Shown in pieces: positions 8,553 to 17,612 of a stretch of 64,000 nucleotides of DNA. The notes below the pieces were generated by a model, which searched no databases, was not told the DNA's origin, and worked only from the letters and a program-made list of their open reading frames with translations. Positions within the stretch are counted from its first letter, which is position 1; each line of letters opens with the position of its first letter. The position numbers were made by a program, and so were the translations under genes. The DNA is taken from positions 651,001 to 715,000 of the forward strand of contig CP136052.1 of NCBI GenBank assembly GCA_032620915.1. The letters run 5' to 3'. This DNA comes from Oscillospiraceae bacterium NTUH-002-81. GTDB lineage: Bacteria > Bacillota > Clostridia > Lachnospirales > Lachnospiraceae.

Positions 8553-10047
8553 ATGAAATTTTATCACATTGCGGATGTGCATCTGGGGGCGGTGCCGGAT
8601 CGGGGGCGCCCCTACAGTGAGCAGCGCCGACAGGATATATGGGACACTTTTCGGGATATGATCCACCTGGCAGTCCGGGAACAGCCGGATTGTCTGTTTG
8701 TGTGCGGCGATCTGTTCCACCGGCAGCCATTAAAACGGGAGCTGAAGGAAGTGGATTACCTTTTTTCGCTCATCCCGGATACCCGGGTGTTCCTTATGGC
8801 GGGCAATCATGATTTTGCCGGGGAGGGGAAGCGCTTACCGGCGGTTTTCCTGGAGCCCCAATGTGTTCTTTTTTTCGCAGGAGAAGTTATCAGCGGTGAG
8901 CCTGGAGCTGTCCCAGGAGACGGCACGGCGCAGCGGGATCCGCCATCTGACAGTGTACGGTCACAGTTATCAGAAAAGGGAGTACCGGGAGGCGCTGTAT
9001 GATCGGGTGTGTCCACTGGAAAAAGAAGGAGTGCATGTGCTCATGGCTCACGGCGGGGATGCGTCCCATATTCCCATGGATTACGGAAAAATCGCGTCTG
9101 GCGGATTTGACTATGTGGCCATGGGACATATTCACCGCCCGGCCATCTGGCGGGGCGGAAAGCTGATGCCTGTTGGTGTCGATGGTGTGTCTGCCTCCAC
9201 AAGTATGACTGGTAACAGGACAATGCCGCCGGGAACGCGTGCAGAAAGTGCCGCCGGGATGGCCGGTGACAGGATGATGAAGGCAGGAGTGCGTGCAGAA
9301 AATGTCACTGAGATGTCCGGTAATCTGACGATGCGGTCAGAAGGGTATAGTGAACTTGGAATATCAGAGAATCTGCGGCATACAACAGGAGCGGCATTCG
9401 TGGATAGCTGTATGGCTTACGCGGGGGCGCTGGAGCCTTTAGAGGTCAACGACGTGGGAATGCATGGATTTATCCGGGGCGAGATTTTTATAGACCCACG
9501 CACGGGGGACCATCGTACCCGAGTGGAATTTGTACCCGTGGCCCGCAGAACTTACGTGTCAGTGGAGATTCCGGTGACCGCGTCCACCACCGGGCTGGAA
9601 CTGGAGGATCGGGTCAGACGCTTGACTGGGGGTAAGGCAACGATCAGTCAGCAGGATCAGGAGAGGCTACTTTCCGTGGATCCGATCCATGCAGAGCAGC
9701 ATGCAGGGGGCTATGTCGGGCAGAAGCCGGATAGTCAGAGATACCGGGGAATGGATCGAGAAGTGCAGGTGGCTTCGGGTTATCTGTACCGTATCGTATT
9801 GACCGGAGAGCGGGATCCCCAGTGGGAACCGAACGTGGATCGCCTGCTGGCACTGGAAAATGTGGCGGATGTGACAGATTATACCCGCCCGGCCTGGGAC
9901 TGGGAAGCCCTTTCCCAGCAGTATCAGGGGCAGCTGATCGGCCGTTTTCTGGCGGAATATGAAGGTCGGGAGCTGTCTCCTGCGGAACAGCTGAGCCGTA
10001 CCTATGGGCTGGAAGCGCTGCTGACGGCCCGGGGAGGAGAAATATGA
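8553..10047 (+). pseudogene. SbcD/YhaO-type DNA repair exonuclease, frameshifted as sequenced
   Basis: Calcineurin-fold Mre11/SbcD nuclease acting with an SbcC/YhaN-type ATPase on DNA ends. Metal-binding motifs are DVHLG, CGDLFH, GNHDF, AHGGD and GHIHRP. The N-terminal frame (from ATG 8553, GAGGAG six bases upstream) holds until GNHDF; from about 8820 the protein continues in the next frame (SAYRRFSWSPNVFFF) to the stop at 10047. Dropping one G from the G-rich tract 8819-8829 restores a single frame. Between LMPVG and MAYAGALEP there is an unusual 75-residue insertion (about 9177-9408) built on 54-base tandem repeats. The stop overlaps the start of the next gene. Confidence 0.85.
9205..9354 (+). 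repeat. 54-base in-frame tandem repeats inside the sbcD-like gene
   Basis: Units start at 9205, 9259 and 9313 (the last partial). Each encodes about 18 residues on the pattern M-x-G-x-x-x-M...RAE, for example MTGNRTMPPGTRAE and MAGDRMMKAGVRAE. They lie in an insertion that other SbcD/YhaO proteins lack. Confidence 0.75.
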
Positions 10048-11897
10048 TCATAGGGGAACTGGACTGCAGGGATTTTGGCTGCCTGCATGAAAAGAAGATC
10101 GCACTGTCTCCGGGCATCAACCTGATCACCGGCGGCAACGAAGCGGGGAAGTCCACGGCGGCTTCCTTCCTTCGCTGTATGCTTTACGGGATGCGTCGCG
10201 GCAGAGGAAGGAATGCGGTCAGGGACGATTACCATCGACTGATCCCCTGGAATCAGACCCAGGCTGAGGGAAGCCTCTGTTTTTCCTGTCAGGGGCGGAA
10301 TTTCCGGCTGCATCGGGTGTTTGCAGACCGGCAGGAAAAGGTGGAACTGTTCTGCACGGATGACGGGGAAGTGCTGGATGTGTCCATGGGTGACCTACAG
10401 ATGCTGCTGGGGGGCTTAGGTGAGGGCCTCTATGAAAACGTGGTCAGCAGCAGGCAGCAGACAGAGCTGTCCGCAGACCTGTGGAAATCACTGGAAAACT
10501 ACTTATTAAATATGGAAACGGTGCAGGAAGAGCAGACGGATGTGGAAACGGCGGTGAAGCTTCTGGAAGAGCGCAGCCGGGCAGCGCGGGCCAACGGCAG
10601 GCGGCTGGAAAAAGAGCGGCACCAGCGGGAGCAGGAGCTGAACAGCCAGATCCGTTACGTGGAACAGCGGGAGAGCCTGTTACAGGAGAAAATCGCACAG
10701 ATGGAAGCACAGCGCCGGGAGTTGGCGCAGAAACAGCAGGAGCAGCAGAACGGGTGGCATTCGCAAGAGAATGCTGCGTCTGCGGATTGGACATGGAAGG
10801 AACGGCAATATCAGCGGAAGGTACCCAACGGAGAATCGGTTACGGGAACTTCTTCTGATATGAGGAAACAGAAAGCAGAGCATGACACCCGGGAAGAGCG
10901 AAAGGTCACAGGGCAAAAGGAAAGACGTACATCTGGCTGGGTGTGGTTGTTTTTGTTGGCATCACTGGTATTTTTCGCAGGAGCAGGGTTCTTTTTCTGG
11001 AAGGGACAGCTGCCGCTGGCGGTGACAGGTATTATTGCAGGCGCTATTTCACTGATTATATTTGCAGTGAATAAATGGCGGGCGGGCAGAAACCAGAATG
11101 ACAGATGGCAGGATGAAAAGTATCTGGTAAGGCCTTCAAACAGTGGAAACTTTCAGGAAAAATCTCCACTGTTTGAAGGGGAGAGACCAGACAATACAGG
11201 AATGTCTATGGCTGCCGGCGATCGGACGGAATCTCTCACCACAGGCTTGCAGGAGCTTTCTGCAAGAATTGCACAGCTGCAGGAGGAGCTTCTGGACGCC
11301 GGGCAGGAACGACAGAACTGCCTGGAAGAGCTGGGAGAACTGGATCGGGCGCTGCCCCGGGAGCAGCAGGCCTGGCTGGAGGCGTTGGCAGCGGAGGATG
11401 CCCGGGACAGGATCCGCAAGGTGTCTGCGGAACTGTCCGGCAACTGGGCAGACCGTCTGACGGATCAGGCGTCGGAGATCCTTCGGGCCATCACCGGTGG
11501 ACGATATTTCGGCATTCAGGTCAATACGGGAACAAGAAATGGTTCCCTGACGGTGACAGACGGTGTCCGCATCTATCAGCCGGAACAGCTCAGCACCGGA
11601 ACCGCAGATCAGATCCGGATGGCGGTCCGTCTGTCGGCAGCACAGCTGCTGGAAGAGGAACCGATGCCACTTGTTTTTGACGATGCCTTCCTCACCTGGG
11701 ATGATGTGCGTCTGTCCCAGCTACTGGAATATCTGGCCGGATGCGGCCGACAGGTGCTCATTTTTACTGGACAGAATCGGGAAGAATTGTTGCTTATCGG
11801 GGAAAAATTGTCATATCACAAAATAATGCTTGACGAAAACCGGGCGGCGGTGTATAGTCATACCGATATGAGATATGACAATTCAATATTGCAGTAA
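10044..11897 (+). CDS. YhaN/SbcC-like AAA ATPase with central membrane segment
   Basis: Partner ATPase of the preceding nuclease, 617 aa. The Walker A motif is GGNEAGKST (about 30-38). A long coiled coil (about 165-250) is followed by two hydrophobic segments (about 297-340), then a second coiled coil. Near the C-terminus are the ABC-like signature QLSTGTADQIRMAVRLS and Walker B PLVFDDAF. Bacillus YhaN has the same order with a central membrane anchor but is about 960 aa, so this version is short. The start overlaps the sbcD stop by 4 bases (ATGA), indicating translational coupling. It probably processes DNA ends near the membrane. Confidence 0.82.
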   Translation: MIIGELDCRDFGCLHEKKIALSPGINLITGGNEAGKSTAASFLRCMLYGMRRGRGRNAVRDDYHRLIPWNQTQAEGSLCFSCQGRNFRLHRVFADRQEKVELFCTDDGEVLDVSMGDLQMLLGGLGEGLYENVVSSRQQTELSADLWKSLENYLLNMETVQEEQTDVETAVKLLEERSRAARANGRRLEKERHQREQELNSQIRYVEQRESLLQEKIAQMEAQRRELAQKQQEQQNGWHSQENAASADWTWKERQYQRKVPNGESVTGTSSDMRKQKAEHDTREERKVTGQKERRTSGWVWLFLLASLVFFAGAGFFFWKGQLPLAVTGIIAGAISLIIFAVNKWRAGRNQNDRWQDEKYLVRPSNSGNFQEKSPLFEGERPDNTGMSMAAGDRTESLTTGLQELSARIAQLQEELLDAGQERQNCLEELGELDRALPREQQAWLEALAAEDARDRIRKVSAELSGNWADRLTDQASEILRAITGGRYFGIQVNTGTRNGSLTVTDGVRIYQPEQLSTGTADQIRMAVRLSAAQLLEEEPMPLVFDDAFLTWDDVRLSQLLEYLAGCGRQVLIFTGQNREELLLIGEKLSYHKIMLDENRAAVYSHTDMRYDNSILQ

Positions 11898-11902
11898 TTA
11901 TT

Positions 11903-12000
11903 CCTTTATTCAGAGTGATGGAGATACATAGGATCTGTGAAGTCACGGCAACCCCGGTATGGAAGGTGCCAGCCTGAGCGAGTAATCGAACAATAAGGGG
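11903..12000 (+). promoter_or_regulatory. SAM-I (S-box) riboswitch upstream of metK
   Basis: Contains the S-box landmarks in order: CAGAG...GGAG, GGATCTGTGAAGTCACGGCA running into ACC, GGAAGGTGCCA and CCTGAGCGAG. It is closed by a basal stem CCTTTATTC (11903-11911) with GAACAATAAGG (near 11988-11998). Position before metK agrees. With SAM bound, the terminator at 12016 should form, giving feedback control of SAM synthesis. Confidence 0.88.
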
Positions 12001-12015
12001 ATTTGATTATCGAGA

Positions 12016-12048
12016 TCGAGTCCGCCGGTATGCGGGCTTATTTTTTTG
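12016..12048 (+). terminator. Terminator stem of the SAM-I expression platform
   Basis: The stem GTCCGC/GCGGGC (about 12020-12038) with extra flanking pairs is followed by TTATTTTTTT. Confidence 0.75.
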
Positions 12049-12053
12049 CGAGC

Positions 12054-12192
12054 TACGAGCAGCGCGGACAGAATGCAAGCATGCTGGATGGGATGCTCGC
12101 ATACCAGACAGTGTGCTTGTGATTCTGGACATGCGGCGACAGCCGCAGAAGCGAGAAGAAGCGAAGCGGATTCGAGCCTAGCGCTGCTCGTA
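12054..12192 (+). other. Structured region closed by a 12-bp inverted repeat in the metK leader
   Basis: TACGAGCAGCGC (12054-12065) pairs perfectly with GCGCTGCTCGTA (12181-12192). The 115 bases between contain smaller hairpins such as CATGCGGC/GCCGCAG and purine-rich GCGAGAAGAAGCGAAGC. It lies downstream of the riboswitch terminator, so it is part of the metK 5' untranslated region when transcription reads through. No reading frame was found. Its role is unknown. Confidence 0.5.
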
Positions 12193-12292
12193 ACGAGCAA
12201 GCAACAGGAGCTCGAATAGCCTGGCGTTGCCCATAGTGAGCAGTTAGGCGCGCAATCAGGAGTATAACGGAAGATAAGAAGGAGGAAAAGGA

Positions 12293-13483
12293 ATGGAGAG
12301 AAGATTATTTACATCTGAGTCAGTAACAGAAGGACATCCCGATAAAATCTGCGATCAGATTTCTGACGCAATTCTGGACGCATTAATGGAGCAGGATCCC
12401 ATGAGCCGTGTGGCATGCGAGACATGCACAACCACCGGTCTGGTGATGGTTATGGGTGAGATCACCACAAAGGCAAGCATCGATATTCAGAAGATCGTTC
12501 GTGATACGATCCGTGAGATCGGCTACACAAGAGCAAAATTCGGTTTCGATGCAGATACCTGCGGCGTGATCACTGCGCTGGACAAGCAGTCCACCGATAT
12601 TGCTATGGGTGTTGACAAAGCACTGGAAGCGAAAGAGAACAAGATGAGCGACAGCGAGATCGAGGCCATCGGCGCTGGCGACCAGGGTATGATGTTCGGT
12701 TATGCCACCAATGAGACCGAGGAGTACATGCCTTACCCCATCGCACTGGCACACAAGCTGGCAAGACAGCTGACCCTGGTGCGCAAGAACGGCACCCTCA
12801 GCTACCTTCGCCCGGATGGCAAGACCCAGGTAACGGTAGAGTACGATGAAAACGGCAAGCCCAGCCGTCTGGATGCGGTTGTTCTGTCTACCCAGCACGA
12901 CGAGAATGTGACCCAGGAGCAGATTCACGCAGATATCAAGAAATATGTATTCGATGAGATCCTGCCGCAGGATATGGTAGACGAGAACACCAAGTTCTTC
13001 ATCAACCCGACAGGACGTTTCGTCATCGGCGGCCCTCACGGCGACAGCGGTCTGACCGGCCGTAAGATCATTGTAGACACCTATGGTGGATACGGCAGAC
13101 ACGGCGGCGGCGCATTCTCCGGTAAGGACTGCACCAAGGTTGACCGTTCCGCAGCTTACGCAGCCCGTTATGTGGCAAAAAATATCGTTGCAGCAGGTCT
13201 GGCTGACAAGTGCGAGATCCAGCTGTCCTACGCCATCGGTGTGGCACAGCCTACTTCCGTTATGGTAGACACCTACGGCACCGGCAAGCTGGCTGACGAT
13301 GAGCTGGTGAAGATCATCCGCAGCATGTTCGATCTTCGCCCGGCAGGTATCATCAAGATGCTTGACCTGAGACGTCCGATCTACAAGCAGACCGCAGCAT
13401 ACGGTCACTTTGGACGCAACGATCTGGATCTTCCGTGGGAGAAGCTGGATAAGGTTGACGAGTTAAAGAAATATCTGGCATAA
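12293..13483 (+). CDS. metK: S-adenosylmethionine synthetase
   Basis: Makes SAM from methionine and ATP in the cytoplasm. The protein is 396 aa, normal for the family. Signatures are [20 protein letters not shown] (ATP/methionine site at the N-terminus), [12 protein letters not shown] and [32 protein letters not shown] immediately precedes ATG 12293. Expression is expected to be repressed by SAM through the upstream S-box; the leader from the terminator to the start is unusually long (245 bases). Confidence 0.98.
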   Translation: MERRLFTSESVTEGHPDKICDQISDAILDALMEQDPMSRVACETCTTTGLVMVMGEITTKASIDIQKIVRDTIREIGYTRAKFGFDADTCGVITALDKQSTDIAMGVDKALEAKENKMSDSEIEAIGAGDQGMMFGYATNETEEYMPYPIALAHKLARQLTLVRKNGTLSYLRPDGKTQVTVEYDENGKPSRLDAVVLSTQHDENVTQEQIHADIKKYVFDEILPQDMVDENTKFFINPTGRFVIGGPHGDSGLTGRKIIVDTYGGYGRHGGGAFSGKDCTKVDRSAAYAARYVAKNIVAAGLADKCEIQLSYAIGVAQPTSVMVDTYGTGKLADDELVKIIRSMFDLRPAGIIKMLDLRRPIYKQTAAYGHFGRNDLDLPWEKLDKVDELKKYLA

Positions 13484-13498
13484 TATAAGAAAAACGAG

Positions 13499-13580
13499 TA
13501 ATCGCTTGCATGCAGGAAGCGGCGGGGAGGACCGGAGACGGGAAATCCTGCGGGCTTTTGCCATGCAGGCGATTTTTTCA
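13499..13580 (+). terminator. Terminator after metK
   Basis: AATCGCTTGCATG (13499-13511) pairs with CATGCAGGCGATT (13562-13574), enclosing a GC-rich inner part and followed by TTTTTC. Confidence 0.7.
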
Positions 13581-13609
13581 TATGATTACCTAAAAAAGGA
13601 GGGCATTGT

Positions 13610-14160
13610 ATGGACGCAATTTTAAAACGAAGAAGTATCCGTAAATTTCTGGATCAGCCGATCCCGGAGGAAGCGCTTGAGAAAATTCTCCGGGCCGGAA
13701 TGGCGGCACCCAGCGCAGGCGGCAGCGCCGAATGGGAATTTGTGCTGTTTGCGGATCCGAAGAAGAAAAAGAAGCGCTCATGGAAGTGAGCGAGTATGCG
13801 TTCCCGGTAAAAACCGCGCCGGTGTGTATGGTTGTGTGCGGCAACCTGGATCGGGAGATCCACAAAGACCGGGGATGGTGGGTGCAGGATTGCAGCGCGG
13901 CCATGGAAAACATGCTGCTGGAGGCAACAGATCTGGGCATCGGCAGCATCTGGCTGGGCATTTATCCGTATGAAGAGCGGGTTGCGGCTGTGAGAAGTTT
14001 GTTCTCGCTGCCGGAACGGGTGATGCCGCTGGGCATCATGGCACTTGGTTATGCAGCCAAAGAAAAACCGGCCAACGACCGTTATCTGGCAGACCGGGTG
14101 CACTGGGAGCGCTTTGGGAACCTGTACAAAGGCCAGGCGAATGACGCTGCCGTTTTATAA
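13610..14160 (+). pseudogene. Nitroreductase family protein, frameshifted as sequenced
   Basis: FMN-dependent nitroreductase-fold enzyme, about 183 aa if repaired. ATG 13610 follows AAAAAGGAGGG. The first 60 residues (RRSIRKFLDQPIPEEALEKI, then APSAGGSAEWEFV) are typical; the frame then stops at 13789. The continuation in another frame (EALMEVSEYAFPVKTAPVCM, through LGIGSIWLGIYP) runs to 14160. Adding one A in the A/G tract AAGAAGAAAAAGAAG (13760-13774) restores the gene. This is either a true single-base deletion or a homopolymer sequencing error. Substrate unknown. Confidence 0.8.
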
Positions 14161-14209
14161 AAAGTTCATAAAATATGTGCATAAGTTTATAGAGGAAGCA
14201 AAGCCGCTA

Positions 14210-14218
14210 TGCTATAAT
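14210..14218 (+). promoter_or_regulatory. Extended -10 promoter element before the two-component operon
   Basis: TGCTATAAT at 14210-14218 is an extended -10 box without a convincing -35 hexamer, about 35 bases upstream of the kinase start codon. Confidence 0.5.
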
Positions 14219-14252
14219 AAGGCAAGACAAAGGGTAAAGGAAGGATTGCCAG

Positions 14253-15746
14253 ATGAAACTGAAAAATCGCCTGATCATAGGCTTTCTGATTATAGCTATT
14301 GTGCCGATGCTTATGATGACTGCCGTAACCGTGGGTTTTGGACGTTACCAGATGCGGGTTATGAAGAAAGATTTTGGCATTGATCTGCCTGCATATGAGT
14401 CATTTTCCAACACCCCCCAGATCATGATGCGTTACACCAGGAACATTCATGAGGAGTTGAATGCACAGGTGCAGAAAGATCCGGATGTGCTGGTGACAGC
14501 GGAATCCATTCAGAAGCTGGATGAGGAACTTAACCGGCGGCTTTCTTATGTCATTGTCCGGAAAGGGAATACCATTATTTATGACAGTCCGCAGATGGAT
14601 CAGCCGGATATCGTGAAATATCTGCCGGATTTCGGGGATGCGGATGCGGATCTGGACGGCTGTACCTATCTGGGCGGCAATATTCAGTCCATGATCAAGC
14701 AGGTGGATGTGACGACGACAGATGGCGAAGAGTACAGCTTTTTCCTGATCACGTCGGCCCAGAAAGCCATTCCGCAGATCCAGTCACTGGCCATTGACAT
14801 TATTCTCATGGTGTTCCTGATCCTGATCATGACCGGCGGTATTCTGACAGCCTGGATTTACCGGGGTGTGATCACGCCGGTGCGCAAGCTGAAGGTGGCG
14901 ACCCAGAATATCAAGGAGGGCAATCTGGATTTCCGGCTGGAAGTCGAGGGAAAGGACGAGATCAGTGAGCTTTGCTCGGATTTCGAGGAAATGCGGCAGC
15001 GGCTGAAGGCGTCCACAGAGGAGAAGATTCAGTTTGACCGGGAAAACAAGGAGCTGATCAGCAACATTTCCCACGATCTGAAGACCCCTATCACCGCCGT
15101 AAAAGGCTACGTGGAGGGCATCATGGACGGCGTGGCGGACACGCCGGAGAAAATGGATCGCTACATCAAGACGATTTACAACAAAGCCAACGACATGGAC
15201 CGGCTCATCAACGAGCTGACCTTTTATTCAAAGATCGACACGAACCGGATTCCGTACACCTTCAGCAAGATCAACGTGAAGGATTATTTTGACGACTGTG
15301 CGGAGGAGCTGGGGCTGGAGCTGGAAGAGCGGGGCATGACGTTTACTTATCAGAATCACGTGGATCCGGCCACGATGGTCATTGCGGATGCGGAGCAGCT
15401 GAAGCGGGTCATTGACAATATCGTGGGAAATTCCGTAAAATATATGGATAAGGAAAACGGCCACATCGGCATTGAAGTCAAGGATGTGGGCGATTTCATA
15501 CAGGTGGAGCTGTCTGACGACGGAAGGGGCATTGCCATGAAGGATGTGCCCTACATTTTCGACCGTTTTTACCGGGCGGATGCGTCCCGCAACTCGTCCA
15601 AGGGCGGCAGCGGCATCGGGCTGTCCATTGTAAAGAAGATTATTGAAGACCACGGAGGCAAGATCTGGGCCAACAGCCGGGAAGGCGAGGGCACCACCAT
15701 GTACTTCGTGCTGAGAAAATATCAGGAGGTACCGGCAAATGAGTAA
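14253..15746 (+). CDS. HAMP-containing sensor histidine kinase
   Basis: Membrane kinase of 497 aa. One membrane helix lies at about 7-28 and a second at about 175-200, flanking an extracytoplasmic sensor region of about 145 residues. A HAMP linker (about 200-255, YRGVITPVRKLKVATQNIKE) leads to the H box NISHDLKTPITAVKGYVEG, N box RVIDNIVGNSVKYM and G boxes DDGRGI and GGSGIGLSIVKKI. ATG 14253 follows AAAGGAAGG. It overlaps the regulator gene by 8 bases. No substrate can be read from the sensor domain. Confidence 0.92.
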   Translation: MKLKNRLIIGFLIIAIVPMLMMTAVTVGFGRYQMRVMKKDFGIDLPAYESFSNTPQIMMRYTRNIHEELNAQVQKDPDVLVTAESIQKLDEELNRRLSYVIVRKGNTIIYDSPQMDQPDIVKYLPDFGDADADLDGCTYLGGNIQSMIKQVDVTTTDGEEYSFFLITSAQKAIPQIQSLAIDIILMVFLILIMTGGILTAWIYRGVITPVRKLKVATQNIKEGNLDFRLEVEGKDEISELCSDFEEMRQRLKASTEEKIQFDRENKELISNISHDLKTPITAVKGYVEGIMDGVADTPEKMDRYIKTIYNKANDMDRLINELTFYSKIDTNRIPYTFSKINVKDYFDDCAEELGLELEERGMTFTYQNHVDPATMVIADAEQLKRVIDNIVGNSVKYMDKENGHIGIEVKDVGDFIQVELSDDGRGIAMKDVPYIFDRFYRADASRNSSKGGSGIGLSIVKKIIEDHGGKIWANSREGEGTTMYFVLRKYQEVPANE

Positions 15747-16428
15747 AATTTTGATTGTAGAGGATGAGGAGAGCATCGCAGATCTGGAGAAGGACTATCT
15801 GGAACTCAGCGGTTTTGAGGTAGCTATTTGCAACAACGGTGATGACGGCCTGAAAGCGGCGCTGGAGAAGGATTATGATCTGCTGATCCTGGATCTGATG
15901 CTTCCCGGCACGGATGGCTTTGAGATCTGCAAACGGGTGCGGGAAGTGAAAAATATGCCCATCATCATGGTTTCTGCGAAAAAAGATGACATTGATAAAA
16001 TCCGGGGCTTAGGTCTTGGCGCGGATGATTATATGACAAAACCGTTCAGCCCCAGTGAGCTGGTGGCCCGGGTAAAGGCACACCTGTCCCGGTATGAGCG
16101 GCTCATCGGCAGCAACGCCCAGGAAAATGACATCATCGAGATCCGGGGCATCAAGATCGACAAGACCGCCCGCCGGGTGTGGGTCAACGGCGAGGAAAAG
16201 AACTTCACCACCAAGGAGTTTGACCTGCTTACCTTCCTGGCCCAGAATCCGAACCACGTATTCACCAAGGAAGAGCTGTTCAAGAAAATCTGGGACATGG
16301 ATTCCATCGGCGACATCGCTACTGTAACCGTGCATATCAAGAAAATCCGTGAAAAGATCGAGTTCAATACGGCAAAACCCCAGTACATCGAGACGATCTG
16401 GGGCGTCGGCTACCGGTTTAAGGTATGA
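15739..16428 (+). CDS. OmpR/PhoB-family response regulator
   Basis: Cognate regulator of the preceding kinase, 229 aa. The receiver (about 1-115) has EDEES, DLLILDLMLPG with the phospho-acceptor Asp, and the TKPF lysine. The winged helix (about 130-229) ends in TIWGVGYRFKV. It overlaps the kinase stop and also overlaps the following RluA-type gene by 4 bases (ATGA), so all three may be one operon. Target genes are not evident. Confidence 0.92.
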   Translation: MSKILIVEDEESIADLEKDYLELSGFEVAICNNGDDGLKAALEKDYDLLILDLMLPGTDGFEICKRVREVKNMPIIMVSAKKDDIDKIRGLGLGADDYMTKPFSPSELVARVKAHLSRYERLIGSNAQENDIIEIRGIKIDKTARRVWVNGEEKNFTTKEFDLLTFLAQNPNHVFTKEELFKKIWDMDSIGDIATVTVHIKKIREKIEFNTAKPQYIETIWGVGYRFKV

Positions 16429-17282
16429 TGCGGCCACTCATGTATCGCGGGAAAAATCTGCTGCTGTATGCGGATGACGCCATCGTCGTGGTGTACAAGC
16501 CCGCCGGTCTGGCCGTTCAGACAAAGAAAATGGGAGAAAAAGATCTGGAAAGCCTGCTGCGTACCTGGCAGGCAGGACAGGGCGCAGGCACGTACATCGG
16601 TGTGGTGCATCGACTGGATCAGCCGGTGGAGGGCGTCATGGTGCTGGCCCGGACAAAAGAGGCTGCGGCAGCTTTGAGCGCCCAGGCAGCAGGCACCGAC
16701 ATGCAGAAAACCTACGTGGCTGTCACCCGGGGCGTGTTGCCAAAAGTGGAAGGGCAGCTGACAGACTTCCTGCTGCGGGATGGCAAGACCAACACCTCCC
16801 GGGTGGTGGACAGAAAGACGCCGGGAGCGAAGAAAGCTTCGCTGGATTACAGGATACTGTCGGTACAGACAACGGAAGCGAAACAGTCTTTGGTGGAAAT
16901 CCATCTGCATACCGGCCGCCACCATCAGATCCGGGTACAGTTTGCCCACGCGGGAACGTCCCTTGTGGGGGATAATAAATACGGCAGTATGTCGAATGCG
17001 GTACAGGAAGCGGGGAATGGCAGTGTCTGTGCATCATCTCAAGTTGTCGAGAATGCGACAGAAAATCTGACGATTGCTCCCGGACGGCGGCACGGTGTTT
17101 TGAAAGACACACCTGCCCTCTGCGCCTGTTCCCTGACCTTCACCCATCCGGTGACAGGACAGCGATTGTGCGTCTCCTGTCGGCCGAACAATCTGGCTTT
17201 TGCGGCGTTTGGGGTTGACAAACTGCCCGAACCGGGCATAAAATATCTAATATCATGTGATACAGGCAGTGAAGAGGAATAG
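16425..17282 (+). CDS. RluA-family 23S rRNA/tRNA pseudouridine synthase
   Basis: Converts uridine to pseudouridine in structured RNA. The catalytic aspartate lies in GVVHRLDQPVEGVMVLARTK (about 61-80) and the later KTYVAV, RHHQIRVQFAHAG and LVGDNKYG motifs are family hallmarks. There is no S4 domain at the N-terminus. A hydrophilic stretch of about 40 residues is inserted after GDNKYGS (about 188-226), before the conserved LCACSLTFTHPVTG strand. It overlaps the regulator gene upstream. The exact target position (RluA, RluC or RluD type) cannot be told from sequence alone. Confidence 0.88.
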   Translation: MMRPLMYRGKNLLLYADDAIVVVYKPAGLAVQTKKMGEKDLESLLRTWQAGQGAGTYIGVVHRLDQPVEGVMVLARTKEAAAALSAQAAGTDMQKTYVAVTRGVLPKVEGQLTDFLLRDGKTNTSRVVDRKTPGAKKASLDYRILSVQTTEAKQSLVEIHLHTGRHHQIRVQFAHAGTSLVGDNKYGSMSNAVQEAGNGSVCASSQVVENATENLTIAPGRRHGVLKDTPALCACSLTFTHPVTGQRLCVSCRPNNLAFAAFGVDKLPEPGIKYLISCDTGSEEE

Positions 17283-17299
17283 TACAGACAACGGCACGC

Positions 17300-17499
17300 C
17301 ACAGAGAGGAAACGGCAGGTGAAAGTTTCCGCGGAAGCCATCTGGAACCGGCCTTGGAGCCTCGCAGAAGATGCGGCGCAGTCCAGCGTTACGGGCATAA
17401 AGTGAACATCAGACCAGAACTTGTGGGGATGTTAACGAGGGTGGTACCGCCGGCGCAGCCGGTCCCTTACCGGGTATCAGCTCGTTAGCATCCCCTTTA
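17300..17499 (+). promoter_or_regulatory. T-box leader upstream of proS
   Basis: Stem I begins with AGAGAGG (17304-17310) followed by GCAGGTGAAAGTTTCC. The conserved T-box GAGGGTGGTACCGC is at 17437-17450. The competing terminator is GGGGATGTTAACGAG (17425-17439) with CTCGTTAGCATCCCC (17481-17495), then TTTAT. Uncharged tRNA should stabilise the antiterminator. A possible proline specifier codon CCG lies in GGAACCGGCC near 17345, but I cannot confirm the specifier loop by eye. Confidence 0.9.
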
Positions 17500-17500
17500 T

Positions 17501-17563
17501 GTGATACCAGGGTCGAAAGGTCTGAATCTGCGTGAGCTTGCTCACAAGCAGATGAGGTATCAC
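17501..17563 (+). repeat. Structured intergenic repeat, type A copy 1
   Basis: Closed by GTGATACC/GGTATCAC (17501-17508 with 17556-17563). Inside is ATCTGC/GCAGAT (17526-17531 with 17548-17553) capped by GTGAG-CTTG-CTCAC. A diverged copy with compensating stem changes lies at 26548-26602. It sits between the proS T-box terminator and the proS ribosome-binding site. Confidence 0.65.
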
Positions 17564-17612
17564 AAAAGGATAAGGGAAAAAGAACAAAGAATAAAAATAA
17601 AGGAGTAAAGAC

